A stretch of 54,350 nucleotides of DNA from VRUE01 sp036525295 (GCA_036525295.1 DATDAQ010000081.1:1-54350), one strand, 5' to 3'; positions 7,677 to 16,380 are shown, counted from the stretch's first letter. A program made the numbers and translations. Notes: generated by a model from the sequence alone, not told the origin.

Positions 7677-9560
7677 ATGATCGGCGAGGGGGAGGTTCTC
7701 GCGGAACGCTATGAGCTGGCGTGGCGCTTGGGATCGGGAGGGATGGGGACGGTCTGGGCGGCGACCGATCTCAAGCATGGAGGTGAAGTGGCGGTCAAGG
7801 TCCTCGCCGAGCACCTCTCGCAGGAACCGGGGTCGATCAAGCGGTTTCGTCGCGAGGCTCGTGCCCTCTCCAGGTTGAGTCACCCCAACATCGTCCCGAT
7901 CCACGACTCCGGCGTCGACCGCGGTCGCCACTACATCGTGATGGAGCTGATCGAGGGGTCCTCGGTCTTTGAGTTGCTCCGCCGCGAGGGAGCGCTGTCG
8001 CCGGAGTCGGCAGTCTCGATCGGCGCTCAGGTTTGTGCCGCCCTAGATTACGCGCACGGACGCCGCGTCATCCATCGCGACATAAAGCCCGGAAATCTGA
8101 TGGTTCTCGAGAGGCCGGAGATGGTCGTCAAGGTGACCGACTTCGGGATCGCCCGCCTCCTCGACGAGACCCGAATCACCGTCACCGGATCGATCCAGGG
8201 CAGCGTTCCATACCTGGCGCCCGAGCATGCCCGGGGCGAAGCCCCGACGCCCGCCACCGACGTCTACGCGCTGGGCGTGGTCCTCTATGAGTGCCTCGCC
8301 TCACAGCCGCCCTACGAGGGTGGCTCCCTGCCGGAGCTGATAATCCAGCAGCAGAGCGGTCCGCCAATACGCCTCTCGGCCCGCAGTGAGGGGGTCCAGC
8401 CAGCACTCGAGGCCGTGGTGATGCGGGCGCTGGAACCGGATCCCAAACGCCGCTACGCGAGCGCCGCGGAGTTCAGCGAGGAGCTGCGCTACTCCGTCGG
8501 TCTCGGGGACGCGACCACGCTGCCCCTCGATGCGGGCGGCGAGCCGACCGAGCAACTTGAGCGCACGACCGCGCCAACCGTGCTCAGGCCCCTTCCACCC
8601 CCGGCCAACCGCTCTGGCTCAGACGCCCAGAGCTCGGGGGACGGCGTGCGCCGCCGTCCGCACGGGGGGCTCGCCCTCCTCGCCATCGCGGGCCTGGCGC
8701 TGCTTGGCATCCTCCTCCTTTCGACCAGGGACAACGGGGGGTCGCCAAAGGTTGCCGAGAAGCGAGACCGCCCGGCGGAAGAAGTCGAGTCCCCATCGGG
8801 AGAGGAAGTAGTCCCGATGTCTGCAGAGGAAGAAGCTCCGGCCCCCAAGGAAGAGGCGCCCAAGCCAGCGGACGGGGCCACCACGACGAGGCAGGAAGAG
8901 CCCGCGAAAGGGCAACGGATCCACCCCAGCGCCCGCTCGCGCTACAGCGGCGGCGGCTACAACGCCGATCTGGTCTCGGTCACTCGGAGCCCGAACGGCT
9001 TCGACGTTCGTTTCGTTGCCCGTGGGGCCTCTGACCTGCGCAAGCCGGACACGTCGTGCGTAGAAGTGGGTCGCCAGAGGATCCCGCCAAGCTCTGTGCG
9101 ACTAGCTGCCGCCCGCTCGGGGTTCTACGAAGGGACACTGAGTTTTTCCTACGGGGCGGCCGGCGACTATCGGTTTCGGTACTCCTGCCGGAAGGACTAC
9201 TCAGCGGTCTTCCTCTTTGCCAGGAGCAAGGCGACCCCACCAATCCGCGTGATCGGCGGGCGGCTCGGTACCTCCCGCTACGACCGCTACTACAGCGCGA
9301 AGGTCGGTCCGGTCGAGGTCTACCCCTCGTGGTTCGTCGTCGAGTTTGAATCCAACGGCTTCTCCGACCTTCGCCATCCGCGGGAATCGTGCGTCAAGCA
9401 CGACGGTCGCACGATCCCGCCGCTCAGCCTCCGGCTCAGCATCGAGCTGAGCACCCGGTACAGGGGCGAGATGATGTTTCCCTACGAGGGGCCCGGCCTC
9501 TACCAGTTCCTCTACTCGTGCCAGCCCGACTACAGCCTGGTGACCCTGTTTAGGAGTTGA
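7677..9560 (+). CDS. Membrane Ser/Thr protein kinase (PknB-like) with duplicated extracellular domain
   Basis: A 627-residue eukaryotic-type kinase. The cytoplasmic kinase domain (about 10-275) shows GSGGMG (19-24), catalytic Lys41 (VAVKVL), HRDIKPGN (133-140, Asp135) and DFG (155-157). A Pro-rich juxtamembrane linker precedes one TM helix (about 330-348). An acidic, Lys/Pro-rich stretch then leads to two homologous extracytoplasmic domains (about 421-520 and 535-625). Each has a DLR(K/H)P...SCV start and a Y-x-F-x-YSC end, so each carries a Cys pair. These are probably ligand sensors. I chose ATG 7677 (MIGEGEVLAERYEL) over the TTG 54 bp upstream because the kinase fold begins there. Its ligand and targets are unknown. 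Confidence 0.9.
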   Translation: MIGEGEVLAERYELAWRLGSGGMGTVWAATDLKHGGEVAVKVLAEHLSQEPGSIKRFRREARALSRLSHPNIVPIHDSGVDRGRHYIVMELIEGSSVFELLRREGALSPESAVSIGAQVCAALDYAHGRRVIHRDIKPGNLMVLERPEMVVKVTDFGIARLLDETRITVTGSIQGSVPYLAPEHARGEAPTPATDVYALGVVLYECLASQPPYEGGSLPELIIQQQSGPPIRLSARSEGVQPALEAVVMRALEPDPKRRYASAAEFSEELRYSVGLGDATTLPLDAGGEPTEQLERTTAPTVLRPLPPPANRSGSDAQSSGDGVRRRPHGGLALLAIAGLALLGILLLSTRDNGGSPKVAEKRDRPAEEVESPSGEEVVPMSAEEEAPAPKEEAPKPADGATTTRQEEPAKGQRIHPSARSRYSGGGYNADLVSVTRSPNGFDVRFVARGASDLRKPDTSCVEVGRQRIPPSSVRLAAARSGFYEGTLSFSYGAAGDYRFRYSCRKDYSAVFLFARSKATPPIRVIGGRLGTSRYDRYYSAKVGPVEVYPSWFVVEFESNGFSDLRHPRESCVKHDGRTIPPLSLRLSIELSTRYRGEMMFPYEGPGLYQFLYSCQPDYSLVTLFRS

Positions 9561-9596
9561 GGAAGGCAGCCCATCGAGCTTCTCCCTCGCACAGTC

Positions 9597-9618
9597 AAGG
9601 CCCGCCCTCAAGGGCTTT
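9597..9618 (+). terminator. Weak intrinsic terminator between convergent genes
   Basis: AAGGCCC pairs with GGGCTTT across an 8-base loop, followed by GTTCTT. It sits 36 bp after the kinase stop codon and before the convergent GNAT gene. Confidence 0.35.
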
Positions 9619-9658
9619 GTTCTTCGAGTCGGATTAGTCGCTTGCTTCGCCGACGGAA

Positions 9659-10084
9659 CTACAGATTGCGGACCCGGCGGCCGATCTCTCGGTCCTGGGG
9701 GTAACCGGCGGACTCCCAGAACGCCCCGGCTGCGTCGTCCTCGAAGGCAACTAGGGCGGTTATCCGGCGGACGCCGCAATCCCGCAGATACTCCTCGCCG
9801 GCCCGTGTCAGGGCGATTCCGATGCCTTGCCGCCGATGCTCCTCGCGAACGGCGAGCCGGTACATGTTCCCTCGCCACCCGTCCCAGCCGGCGATCAGGG
9901 CGCCGACGATCTCGCCGTCACGCTCCGCCACCAGAAGGGCGGCCGGGGAATCTCCGATCAGCCGCTCGACGTCTTCTAGGCGATCGGCCGTGGACGCGTG
10001 TTCGCTCCGCGACTGAGTCCAAAGCTCGAGGACCGCCGGCGCATCCTCATGCCGACATCGACGTATTTCGACTCCGCCAGTCAA
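9659..10084 (-). CDS. GNAT-family N-acetyltransferase
   Basis: A GNAT acetyltransferase that uses acetyl-CoA; the substrate is unknown. The fold is visible as VEIRRCRHEDAPAVLELW at the N-terminus. The acetyl-CoA loop is in YRLAVREEHRRQGIGIALTRAGEEYL. The C-terminal FWESAGYPQDR strand is typical of the family. The open frame extends upstream to 10252 but would then run into the divergent gene at 10146. The TTG at 10084 gives a compact 141-residue domain and is my preferred start. Confidence 0.82.
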   Translation of the reverse strand: MTGGVEIRRCRHEDAPAVLELWTQSRSEHASTADRLEDVERLIGDSPAALLVAERDGEIVGALIAGWDGWRGNMYRLAVREEHRRQGIGIALTRAGEEYLRDCGVRRITALVAFEDDAAGAFWESAGYPQDREIGRRVRNL

Positions 10085-10145
10085 GCCGGCAGTATCGCAA
10101 TGCTCGGCGAGCCCGATCCCACCGAGGCGGCGCGATAATGCCCGC

Positions 10146-10682
10146 GTGACTCGCAAGCGAGGACTGATCGTGACGGGAATCGCGACCCTGCTCCTGCTCC
10201 TGGCGATGTCGCCGGCCGAGAACCGGATGAAGGACACCGGTGGCCCGGGCATGGTTCCCTTCGAGCTGACGGGCGGTCAGGACCGTGCCGACGAGATCCT
10301 CGCCGAATGGGGTGAGGAGGGCCAGGACGCCGCCCGGGAATCGCTGTGGATCGACTTCGGCTTCCTGCTCGCCTACGGGGCCTTCCTCACTCTGGCCCTT
10401 GCGGCGACCCGAGACCTCGCCATACAAAGGGGTTGGCAACGGCTCGGCGCAATCGGCCGGGTCGTGGTCTCGTTCGGCGCCCTGGTCGCTGTCTTCGACA
10501 CGATCGAGAACGTCTGCCTGCTGCTGACGCTCGACGGCGCCGGTGCGGCGTTTCCCCTTCTGGCGACGATATTCGCCTCCTGCAAGTTCGTTCTCCTCGC
10601 CATGGCGATCGCCTACATCCTCGCCGGCTTCGCGATCCGCCTGAGCCGGCCCAGGGGCGCCGCCGCCGCCGAAGACGGCTGA
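10146..10682 (+). CDS. Four-TM integral membrane protein, unknown function
   Basis: A 178-residue protein with hydrophobic segments near residues 5-20, 72-90, 104-125 and 134-162. A conserved-looking extracytoplasmic stretch (GMVPFELTGGQDRADEIL, then AWGEEGQ) separates helices 1 and 2. The pattern recurs in actinobacterial small membrane proteins that I cannot name. It starts on GTG. It is divergent from the GNAT gene, with about 60 bp between the starts. Confidence 0.65.
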   Translation: MTRKRGLIVTGIATLLLLLAMSPAENRMKDTGGPGMVPFELTGGQDRADEILAEWGEEGQDAARESLWIDFGFLLAYGAFLTLALAATRDLAIQRGWQRLGAIGRVVVSFGALVAVFDTIENVCLLLTLDGAGAAFPLLATIFASCKFVLLAMAIAYILAGFAIRLSRPRGAAAAEDG

Positions 10683-10761
10683 TATCGCGCACCGCGACGC
10701 GATGCTCTCGGCACCGGCGCGGTCAAAGTAGTGGATCCACGACGCTCCCTGACGTGCGGAG

Positions 10762-10838
10762 CCACATACATAGAGATGTCTCTCCTCCCTCAAGTAACCC
10801 CAGAAGAGACTCGGGAAGGCTAACCGATAGAGCGTTTT
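10762..10838. repeat. Intergenic element copy R3 (degenerate)
   Basis: Shares CCACATA-ATAGAGAT, CTCTCCTCCCT and AGTAACCCCAGAAGA with R1 in the same order and orientation. Its terminator arm is diverged, ending in GAGCGTTTTGACGC. Upstream, CACG and CGTG (about 10738-10755) flank another CTCCCT. It lies just downstream of the dxs stop codon, at the right edge of the accessory block. Confidence 0.6.
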
Positions 10839-10867
10839 GACGCAAGCCCTGCCCGGGTCCGGGCGGA

Positions 10868-12958
10868 TCAGCTCAGGGCGGGCTCACCGGAGCGCAGCGA
10901 GGCTAGGACGCGCTGGGCCACCGCCTCGCCGGTGAGGCCGGCCTCCTGGCGCAGCAGGGCAGGCTTGCCGTGGGTGACGTAGCGGTCAGGGAGACCGACC
11001 CGCATGACGTGGGCGCGGTCGCCGGGGCGGTCTGCGAAGGCATCCTCGAGGTGCTCCAGGACCGCCGAGCCGAAGCCTCCCGGCAGGACGTTCTCCTCGA
11101 TCGTCACGACCAGGTCGTGCTCGCGCGCAAGCCGCTCGGCCAGGTCGCCGTCGAGCGGCTTGGCGAAGCGGGCGTCGGCCACGGTTGCTTCGAGCCCATG
11201 CCCGGAGAGGATCCTGGCCGCATCGAGGGCGACTGCGACGCCATAGCCGAAGCCGAGCAGGGCGACCCGCTCGCCGCTCGCCAGCAGCTCGCCGGTGCCG
11301 ATCGGGATCTCCTGCGGCTCCGCCGGCAGCTCCACACCCTCGGCCGCACCACGCGGGTAGCGCAGCGCAGCGGGCCCATCGTGGGTGACCGCCGTGCGCA
11401 GCATGTGGACCAGCATCGCCTCGTCGCGCGGCGCCATCACGACGACGTTGGGGATCGGGCGGAAGTAGGAGACGTCGAAAGCGCCGTGGTGGGTCGGCCC
11501 GTCGTCGCCCACCAGGCCGGCCCGGTCCATGGCGAAGGTGACGTCGAGCTCCTGCAGGCAGACGTCGTGGATGATCTGGTCGTAGGCACGCTGGAGGAAG
11601 GTCGAGTAGATCGCGCAGACCGGCTTCGCGCCCTGGATCGCCAGGCCCGAGGCGAGCAGGACGGCGTTCTGCTCGGCGATGCCGACGTCGTAGTACTGCC
11701 CAGGCACCTCGTCGGCGAGCTTCTGCAACCCGGTCCCCCCTGCCATCGCCGCGGTGATCCCGATCACCCGCTTGTCGCGCTGCGCCTCGGCGACGATCGC
11801 GTCGCCGAAGACCTGGGTGTACTGGAGCGGGGCGCTCGGCGCCGGCGGGACCTCGAGCCGCTCCGGTGCGATCCCCTCCGGCGAGTCCGATTCCTGCACC
11901 CCAACCGGCCGCCGATGGGCCGAATTCCCGACCATCGTTCCGGAATTCGTCCCGTCGGCGGGCTTTTGGTCGGCGGGGGCGCCGTTGACGATGCTCTTCG
12001 GCTTGGCAGCGTGCCATTTCTCCATGCCCTCGAGGCCGCCCTCCTCGGCCGGGGAGAAGCCCTTGCCCTTGACCGTGTGGATGTGGACGATCACCGGCCG
12101 TTCGGCGTCGAAGGCCTCGCGCAGGGCCTCGCGCAGGGCGTGCACGTCGTGGCCGTCGATCACGCCCATGTAGGCGAGGTCGAGCTCCTCGAAGAAGAGA
12201 CCCGGCGCCCAGTAGGCCTTGATCGCCGACTTGATCTCCGGTCCGAGCCGTTCGATCCGCCTGCCGAGGCCGAGCGGCAGCTTGGTGAGCCGGTCCTCGA
12301 CCCCCTCGCGGGCGTGGTAGAGACGGGGGTTGAGCCGGACCCGGTTGAAGTAGCGCGAGAGCGCCCCAACGTTCGGCGAGATCGACATGCCGTTGTCGTT
12401 GAGCACGATCACCACCGGCGTCTGCAGGCCGCCGGCCGCGTGCAGCGCCTCGTAGGCGACACCTCCGGTCAGCGCACCGTCGCCGATCACGGCGGCCACC
12501 TTCCCGTCCTCGCCGATGCCCTTGCGCATCGCCTCTTTCAGCCCGACCGCGTAGCCGATCGAGGTCGAGGCGTGGCCGGCGCCCATGATGTCGTGCTCGG
12601 ACTCGAAGACCGAGCAGAACGGGGCGAGGCCGCCGTACTGGCGGATCGTCGGCAGCCCCTCGCGGCGGCCGGTGAGGATCTTGTGCGGGTAGGCCTGGTG
12701 GCCGACGTCCCAGAGCACCTTGTCGCGCGGCGAGTCGAGCAGGCTGTGCAGCGCCACCGCCAGCTCGCAGGTGCCGAGGTTGGCGCCGAAATGGCCGCCG
12801 ATCTCCCCGATCGTGTCGATGATGTAGCCGCGCATCTCCTGCGCCACCTGCTGCAGCTGGGCGTCGTCGAGGCCATGCAGGTCGGCTGGTCCGTCGATGC
12901 CGTCGAGCAGGCGCGGCCCGTCAGCCTGGCGGTCTGCTGAGTTTCCGTTGTCGCTCAT
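10868..12958 (-). CDS. dxs: 1-deoxy-D-xylulose-5-phosphate synthase
   Basis: Thiamine-diphosphate enzyme condensing pyruvate and glyceraldehyde-3-phosphate, the first step of the MEP isoprenoid pathway. The TPP-binding region GDGALTGGVAYEAL and NDNGMSIS are present, as are the pyrimidine domain (DRAGLVGDDGPTHHG) and the C-terminal transketolase domain. At 696 residues it is longer than the usual roughly 620-640. The excess is a Pro/Ser/Gly-rich linker near residues 318-378, between the first two domains. It overlaps the upstream prenyl synthase gene by an ATGA, so translation is probably coupled. Confidence 0.96.
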   Translation of the reverse strand: MSDNGNSADRQADGPRLLDGIDGPADLHGLDDAQLQQVAQEMRGYIIDTIGEIGGHFGANLGTCELAVALHSLLDSPRDKVLWDVGHQAYPHKILTGRREGLPTIRQYGGLAPFCSVFESEHDIMGAGHASTSIGYAVGLKEAMRKGIGEDGKVAAVIGDGALTGGVAYEALHAAGGLQTPVVIVLNDNGMSISPNVGALSRYFNRVRLNPRLYHAREGVEDRLTKLPLGLGRRIERLGPEIKSAIKAYWAPGLFFEELDLAYMGVIDGHDVHALREALREAFDAERPVIVHIHTVKGKGFSPAEEGGLEGMEKWHAAKPKSIVNGAPADQKPADGTNSGTMVGNSAHRRPVGVQESDSPEGIAPERLEVPPAPSAPLQYTQVFGDAIVAEAQRDKRVIGITAAMAGGTGLQKLADEVPGQYYDVGIAEQNAVLLASGLAIQGAKPVCAIYSTFLQRAYDQIIHDVCLQELDVTFAMDRAGLVGDDGPTHHGAFDVSYFRPIPNVVVMAPRDEAMLVHMLRTAVTHDGPAALRYPRGAAEGVELPAEPQEIPIGTGELLASGERVALLGFGYGVAVALDAARILSGHGLEATVADARFAKPLDGDLAERLAREHDLVVTIEENVLPGGFGSAVLEHLEDAFADRPGDRAHVMRVGLPDRYVTHGKPALLRQEAGLTGEAVAQRVLASLRSGEPALS

Positions 12959-13818
12959 TCGTTCCTGGTGAAGATGTAGTCGGCTACCCGCCGCAGGTCG
13001 GACGTATCGCCGGCGGCCTCGGCAAGGGAGTCGACCGCCTTCGCGTGGGACTCGGCCGCAAGCTGGCGCGCCCGCTCGAGGCCGAAGTGGCTGACGTACG
13101 TGAGTTTGCCATGTCGCTCGTCGCTTCCGCGCGGCTTGCCGAGCCGCTCGTCGCTCCCGGTCACGTCGAGGATGTCGTCGACGATCTGGAAGAGGACGCC
13201 CAGCTCGCTGGCGAACCGGCGAAACGGCATTGTCTCAGGTTCGCCCAGCCCCTCGAGGACGAGCACGACGCCGACGCTCGCCGCGATCAGGCTGCCGGTC
13301 TTCAGCGCGTGCAGCGCCCGCAGCTCCTCGGCGTCGCGCCGCCCACCGGCCACGTCGACGTACTGGCCGCCGACCATCCCGTCGACCCCCGTTGCCGCGC
13401 TCAGCTCCCGCAGCGCCGCGAGCACCCGCGCCGGCTCGCCCGGCTGCTCGCAGAAGAGCCGCACCGCCTCGGCGAAGAGCCCGTCGCCGGCGAGGATCGC
13501 CACGTCCTCGCCGTACCTGACGTGGGAGGTCGGTAAGCCGCGCCGCAGCTCGTCGTCGTCCATCGCCGGCAGGTCGTCGTGGATCAGCGAATAGGTGTGG
13601 ATCAGCTCGACCGCGCAGGCAACCGGTAGGAAGCGCTCGGGCTCGACGCCGAGCGCCCGAGCCGCGGCCAGCGCCAGGACGGGACGCACGCGCTTGCCCC
13701 CGGCCAGCAGCGAGTACCGCATCGCCTCCTCCAGGCCGGCGGTCGGGGCGGTCCGGGCGAAGCGCAGCCGCTCCAGCTCGGCATCGACCAGAGCCCGAAG
13801 GTCTTCCGGGTAGCTCAC
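12955..13818 (-). CDS. ispA: Polyprenyl synthetase (FPP/GGPP synthase, IspA type)
   Basis: Trans-prenyltransferase making C15 or C20 diphosphates for menaquinone, cell-wall lipid carriers or carotenoids. The first aspartate-rich motif is DDLPAMDDDELRRG and the second is FQIVDDILDVTGSD. GGKRVRP and the KTGSLI substrate motifs are present. GTG 13818 (SYPEDLRALVDAEL) gives the normal 287-residue size; the longer open frame upstream lies in xseB and nusB. It overlaps xseB by GTGA and dxs by ATGA, forming a tight MEP and isoprenoid operon. Chain length is not decided from sequence. Confidence 0.94.
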   Translation of the reverse strand: MSYPEDLRALVDAELERLRFARTAPTAGLEEAMRYSLLAGGKRVRPVLALAAARALGVEPERFLPVACAVELIHTYSLIHDDLPAMDDDELRRGLPTSHVRYGEDVAILAGDGLFAEAVRLFCEQPGEPARVLAALRELSAATGVDGMVGGQYVDVAGGRRDAEELRALHALKTGSLIAASVGVVLVLEGLGEPETMPFRRFASELGVLFQIVDDILDVTGSDERLGKPRGSDERHGKLTYVSHFGLERARQLAAESHAKAVDSLAEAAGDTSDLRRVADYIFTRNE

Positions 13819-13997
13819 GAGCTGGGCTCGGCGGCCTCGCCCTCGCGGATGCGCCGGTTCGCCTCCTCGACTGCCTCGGCCGAGAGCTCGGCCGCCTCGT
13901 TGGCCAGCTCCGCGGCACGGCCGTCGCCGGCCTCGCCGGCCTCCAGCTCGCGGGCGATCGCGCCGAGCCGCTCGGAGATCTCGCGCAACCGGCTCAC
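13815..13997 (-). CDS. xseB: Small helical protein, exodeoxyribonuclease VII small subunit-like
   Basis: A 60-residue all-helical protein (MSRLREISERLGAIARELEA start, then Ala/Glu-rich helices). It lies between nusB and ispA, overlapping both by 4 bp. Size, charge pattern and position match XseB, which normally sits here next to xseA. xseA is absent from this cluster, and the sequence lacks the best-conserved XseB residues I would expect. The assignment is therefore mainly contextual. Confidence 0.55.
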   Translation of the reverse strand: MSRLREISERLGAIARELEAGEAGDGRAAELANEAAELSAEAVEEANRRIREGEAAEPSS

Positions 13998-14374
13998 CGA
14001 ACGCCCTCTCGCTCCCGGGCGATCGCGCCGAGCACGCCGTTGACGAAGCCCGGCGCATCGACGCCGCAGTACTCCTTGGCGATCTCGACCGCCTCGTCGA
14101 TCGCCACCTCGGTCGGCACGTCGCCGGAGTGCTCGATCTCGTACAGCGCCACCCGCATCACGTTGCGCTCCAGCGGCGCGATCCGCTCCAGCTCCCAGCC
14201 CTTGGCGTGAGCGGCGATCGCCGCGTCGAGCTCGTCGCGGTGCGCCTCGACCCCGGCCGCCAGCTCGCGCGTGAACGGCCGCGACTCGGCCACCAACTCC
14301 TCCAGCGGGCGCCCGGTGACGTCGCGCTGGTAGCAGGCGAAGACGGCGTCGCGGCGCTGGTCGGACCTACGCAT
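13994..14374 (-). CDS. nusB: Transcription antitermination factor NusB
   Basis: NusB (126 residues) is an RNA-binding factor of the rRNA antitermination complex, pairing with NusE/S10. Visible family features are the N-terminal RRSDQRRDAVFACYQRDVTG and the central LERNVMRVALYEIEHSGDVP. The C-terminal signature is AIDEAVEIAKEYCGVDAPGFVNGVLG. ATG 14374 has a GGAG ribosome binding site 5 bases upstream. It is 41 bp downstream of efp on the same strand; the efp-nusB order is typical. Confidence 0.94.
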   Translation of the reverse strand: MRRSDQRRDAVFACYQRDVTGRPLEELVAESRPFTRELAAGVEAHRDELDAAIAAHAKGWELERIAPLERNVMRVALYEIEHSGDVPTEVAIDEAVEIAKEYCGVDAPGFVNGVLGAIAREREGVR

Positions 14375-14415
14375 GAGTTCTCCATTCTCGCGCTTCCGCC
14401 GGTCGGGCAGGCGGG

Positions 14416-14976
14416 TTAGGCCCGAGAGACGTACTCGCCGCTGCGGGTGTCGACGCGGATCGTCTCCCCCTCCTCGATGAAGAGGGGGACCTGGACGGTA
14501 ACGCCGGACTCCAGGGTGGCCGGCTTGCTGCCGCCGCCCGAAGCGGTGTCGCCCTTCACGCCCGGCTCGGTCTGGGTCACCTTCATCTCGATCGCGCTCG
14601 CCACCTGCACGTCGCTGGGCCGCTCGTCGATGAAGAGCACGTCGACCTCGGCGTTGGGCAGCACCCACTGCATCGAGTCGCCTGCCATCTCGCGCGGGAT
14701 CTCGATCTGCTCGAAGTCGCGGCTGTCCATGAAGACGGCCGCGTCGCCGGAGTCGTAGAGGTACTGCATCTTGCGCGATTCGGTGCGCACCGGCCGGAAC
14801 TTCTCCCCGGCGCGGAAGGTCTTGTCCTGCACCGAGCCGTCCTCGATCTTGCGCAGCTTGGTCCGCACGAAGGCCCCGCCCTTGCCGGGCTTGACGTGCT
14901 GGAACTCGACGATGCGGAAGATCGTGCCGTCGATCTCGATGTGCGAGCCGTTCTTGAATTCGTTGGTGGAGATCAC
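14416..14976 (-). CDS. efp: Translation elongation factor P
   Basis: EF-P (186 residues) rescues ribosomes stalled at polyproline. It begins ISTNEFKNGSHIEIDG with a GTG start at 14976. The KOW-like domain carries the loop KPGKGGAFV, whose Lys is the position modified in other bacteria. OB domains II and III follow, with the C-terminal IRVDTRSGEYVSR motif. An open reading frame continues upstream but without the fold. No EpmA or EpmB partner is visible in the window. Confidence 0.95.
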   Translation of the reverse strand: MISTNEFKNGSHIEIDGTIFRIVEFQHVKPGKGGAFVRTKLRKIEDGSVQDKTFRAGEKFRPVRTESRKMQYLYDSGDAAVFMDSRDFEQIEIPREMAGDSMQWVLPNAEVDVLFIDERPSDVQVASAIEMKVTQTEPGVKGDTASGGGSKPATLESGVTVQVPLFIEEGETIRVDTRSGEYVSRA

Positions 14977-15026
14977 GGCGGCGAATCCTAGTCGTCGCTG
15001 GAAGACCGTAAGCTGACGACCAGGGA

Positions 15027-15515
15027 ATGAGGGTGTCTGCTCGGATCTTCTTGCTGGCCACTGCCGCGACGCTGCTGCTCGTCGCGGGCGCCGGCGCGGA
15101 GGAAACGGGGCCAAGCCGGGCCGAATACGTCTCGCAGGTCGAGCCGATCTGCGAAGCGAACACGGTCGCCAACAAGCGGATTCTCAAGAACGTCCAGGCC
15201 AAGGCGCGGAACGGCAAGCTGAAGGAGGCCGGCGCGCAGTTCATCCATGCCTCGGCTGCGTTCGGATCGACCGTCGACAAGCTCTCCGCGGTGCCCCGCC
15301 CGCCCGAAGACGACGCCCGGCTGCTGAGGTGGCTCGACCAGCTGAGAATCGTGCAGACGAACCTGCGCAACGTCGGCAAGGCGCTGAAGGCCGAGGACAA
15401 GATCCGCGCCGCGCACGAACGGATCCGGCTCGAACGCAGCGCCAACGCAGCCAACAACGTCAGCTTCGCCTTCGAATTCCGCTACTGCCGGATCACGCCC
15501 TCCCGCTTCACCTGA
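15027..15515 (+). CDS. Secreted protein with single Cys pair, unknown function
   Basis: A 162-residue protein with a signal peptide (residues 1-24, ending near AGAGAEE; no lipobox Cys). The mature part is helical. One cysteine lies near its start (VEPICEANT) and one near its end (FEFRYCRI), probably a disulfide that pins the ends together. I recognise the pattern from small exported proteins of Solirubrobacterales-like genomes but cannot name a function. It is divergent from efp (50 bp between starts). Confidence 0.6.
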   Translation: MRVSARIFLLATAATLLLVAGAGAEETGPSRAEYVSQVEPICEANTVANKRILKNVQAKARNGKLKEAGAQFIHASAAFGSTVDKLSAVPRPPEDDARLLRWLDQLRIVQTNLRNVGKALKAEDKIRAAHERIRLERSANAANNVSFAFEFRYCRITPSRFT

Positions 15516-15540
15516 GCGGAGTGCGTACCGGGCATCCTCC

Positions 15541-16380
15541 CTACGGGCGGGGCTCCTCGGCTTCCGCCGCGGTGGTGGTCGTCAGCCTCGCCGCTGAACC
15601 GCCCGCGAGGACCTGGCGCACGAGGCCGGGTGTGAGGATCCGGAACACCGCCGCAAGGGCGTAGCCGCGGGGCACGTAGCGCTCGGCCTTTCCTCGCAGG
15701 CCCGTATCGACGATCGCCTCGGCGACGCGCTCGGGCTTGGAGACGATCCACCGGGTCAGCGCTTTCTCGCGCAACTCGGTCGCCGGGAAGCCCTCGGTGG
15801 CGATGAAGCCGGGAAGGACGAGGCCGACGTGGACCCCGCCGGACCGCTCCTCGGCGTAGAGCGCGTCGGACCAGCCGATCAGGGCGAACTTGCTGGCCGA
15901 GTAGGAGCCGGTGCCGGCGCGGGCCACCCGGCCGGCGGTGCTGGCGATGTTGACGATCGAGCTGGGCGCCGAGGCGCGCAACGCCGGCAGCAGGGCCTCG
16001 GTGAGGCGGATGACCGCGTCGAAGTTGAGCTCCATGTGTCGCTGGACGTTGGCGTGGCCGCCCTCGCCGAAGGTCCCGCGCCAGGAGCCGCCGGCGTTGT
16101 TGACCAGCAGCGTCAGCCGGCCGCCGTGCTCGGAGACGTGGGCGCGGACGCACTCGGGGGCGTCAACGTCGGTCAGGTCCACGGCGACGTAGGTGGCCTT
16201 GCAGGGCAGAGACTCGGCGAGAGCACGCAGGCGCTCCTCGCGCCGTGCGACGAGGATCAGCTCGATGCCGGGCTCGCGGGCCAGCCGCCGCGCGGCGGCC
16301 TCGCCGATGCCGCTCGAAGCGCCGGTGATCAGGGCGACGGTGCCGTCCGCGTTCACGGCGCCAACGCTATTCCAATTCAC
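15541..16380 (-). CDS. Short-chain dehydrogenase/reductase
   Basis: Classical SDR of 279 residues. The cofactor motif TGASSGIG is at about residues 19-26, NNAG at about 92-95, and the catalytic YSASK follows a Ser-bearing strand (IVNIASTAG). The ARREER region after strand 2 suggests NADP preference. The C-terminus carries a hydrophobic tail seen in membrane-associated SDRs. The start could be GTG 16380 or GTG 16356; the second gives the more usual distance to TGASSGIG. The substrate is unknown. Confidence 0.88.
   Translation of the reverse strand: MNWNSVGAVNADGTVALITGASSGIGEAAARRLAREPGIELILVARREERLRALAESLPCKATYVAVDLTDVDAPECVRAHVSEHGGRLTLLVNNAGGSWRGTFGEGGHANVQRHMELNFDAVIRLTEALLPALRASAPSSIVNIASTAGRVARAGTGSYSASKFALIGWSDALYAEERSGGVHVGLVLPGFIATEGFPATELREKALTRWIVSKPERVAEAIVDTGLRGKAERYVPRGYALAAVFRILTPGLVRQVLAGGSAARLTTTTAAEAEEPRP

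Noticed and set aside
10970..12940. Plus-strand open frame of 656 codons across dxs
   Set aside because: Antisense shadow of dxs; composition follows the third-position GC of the real gene.
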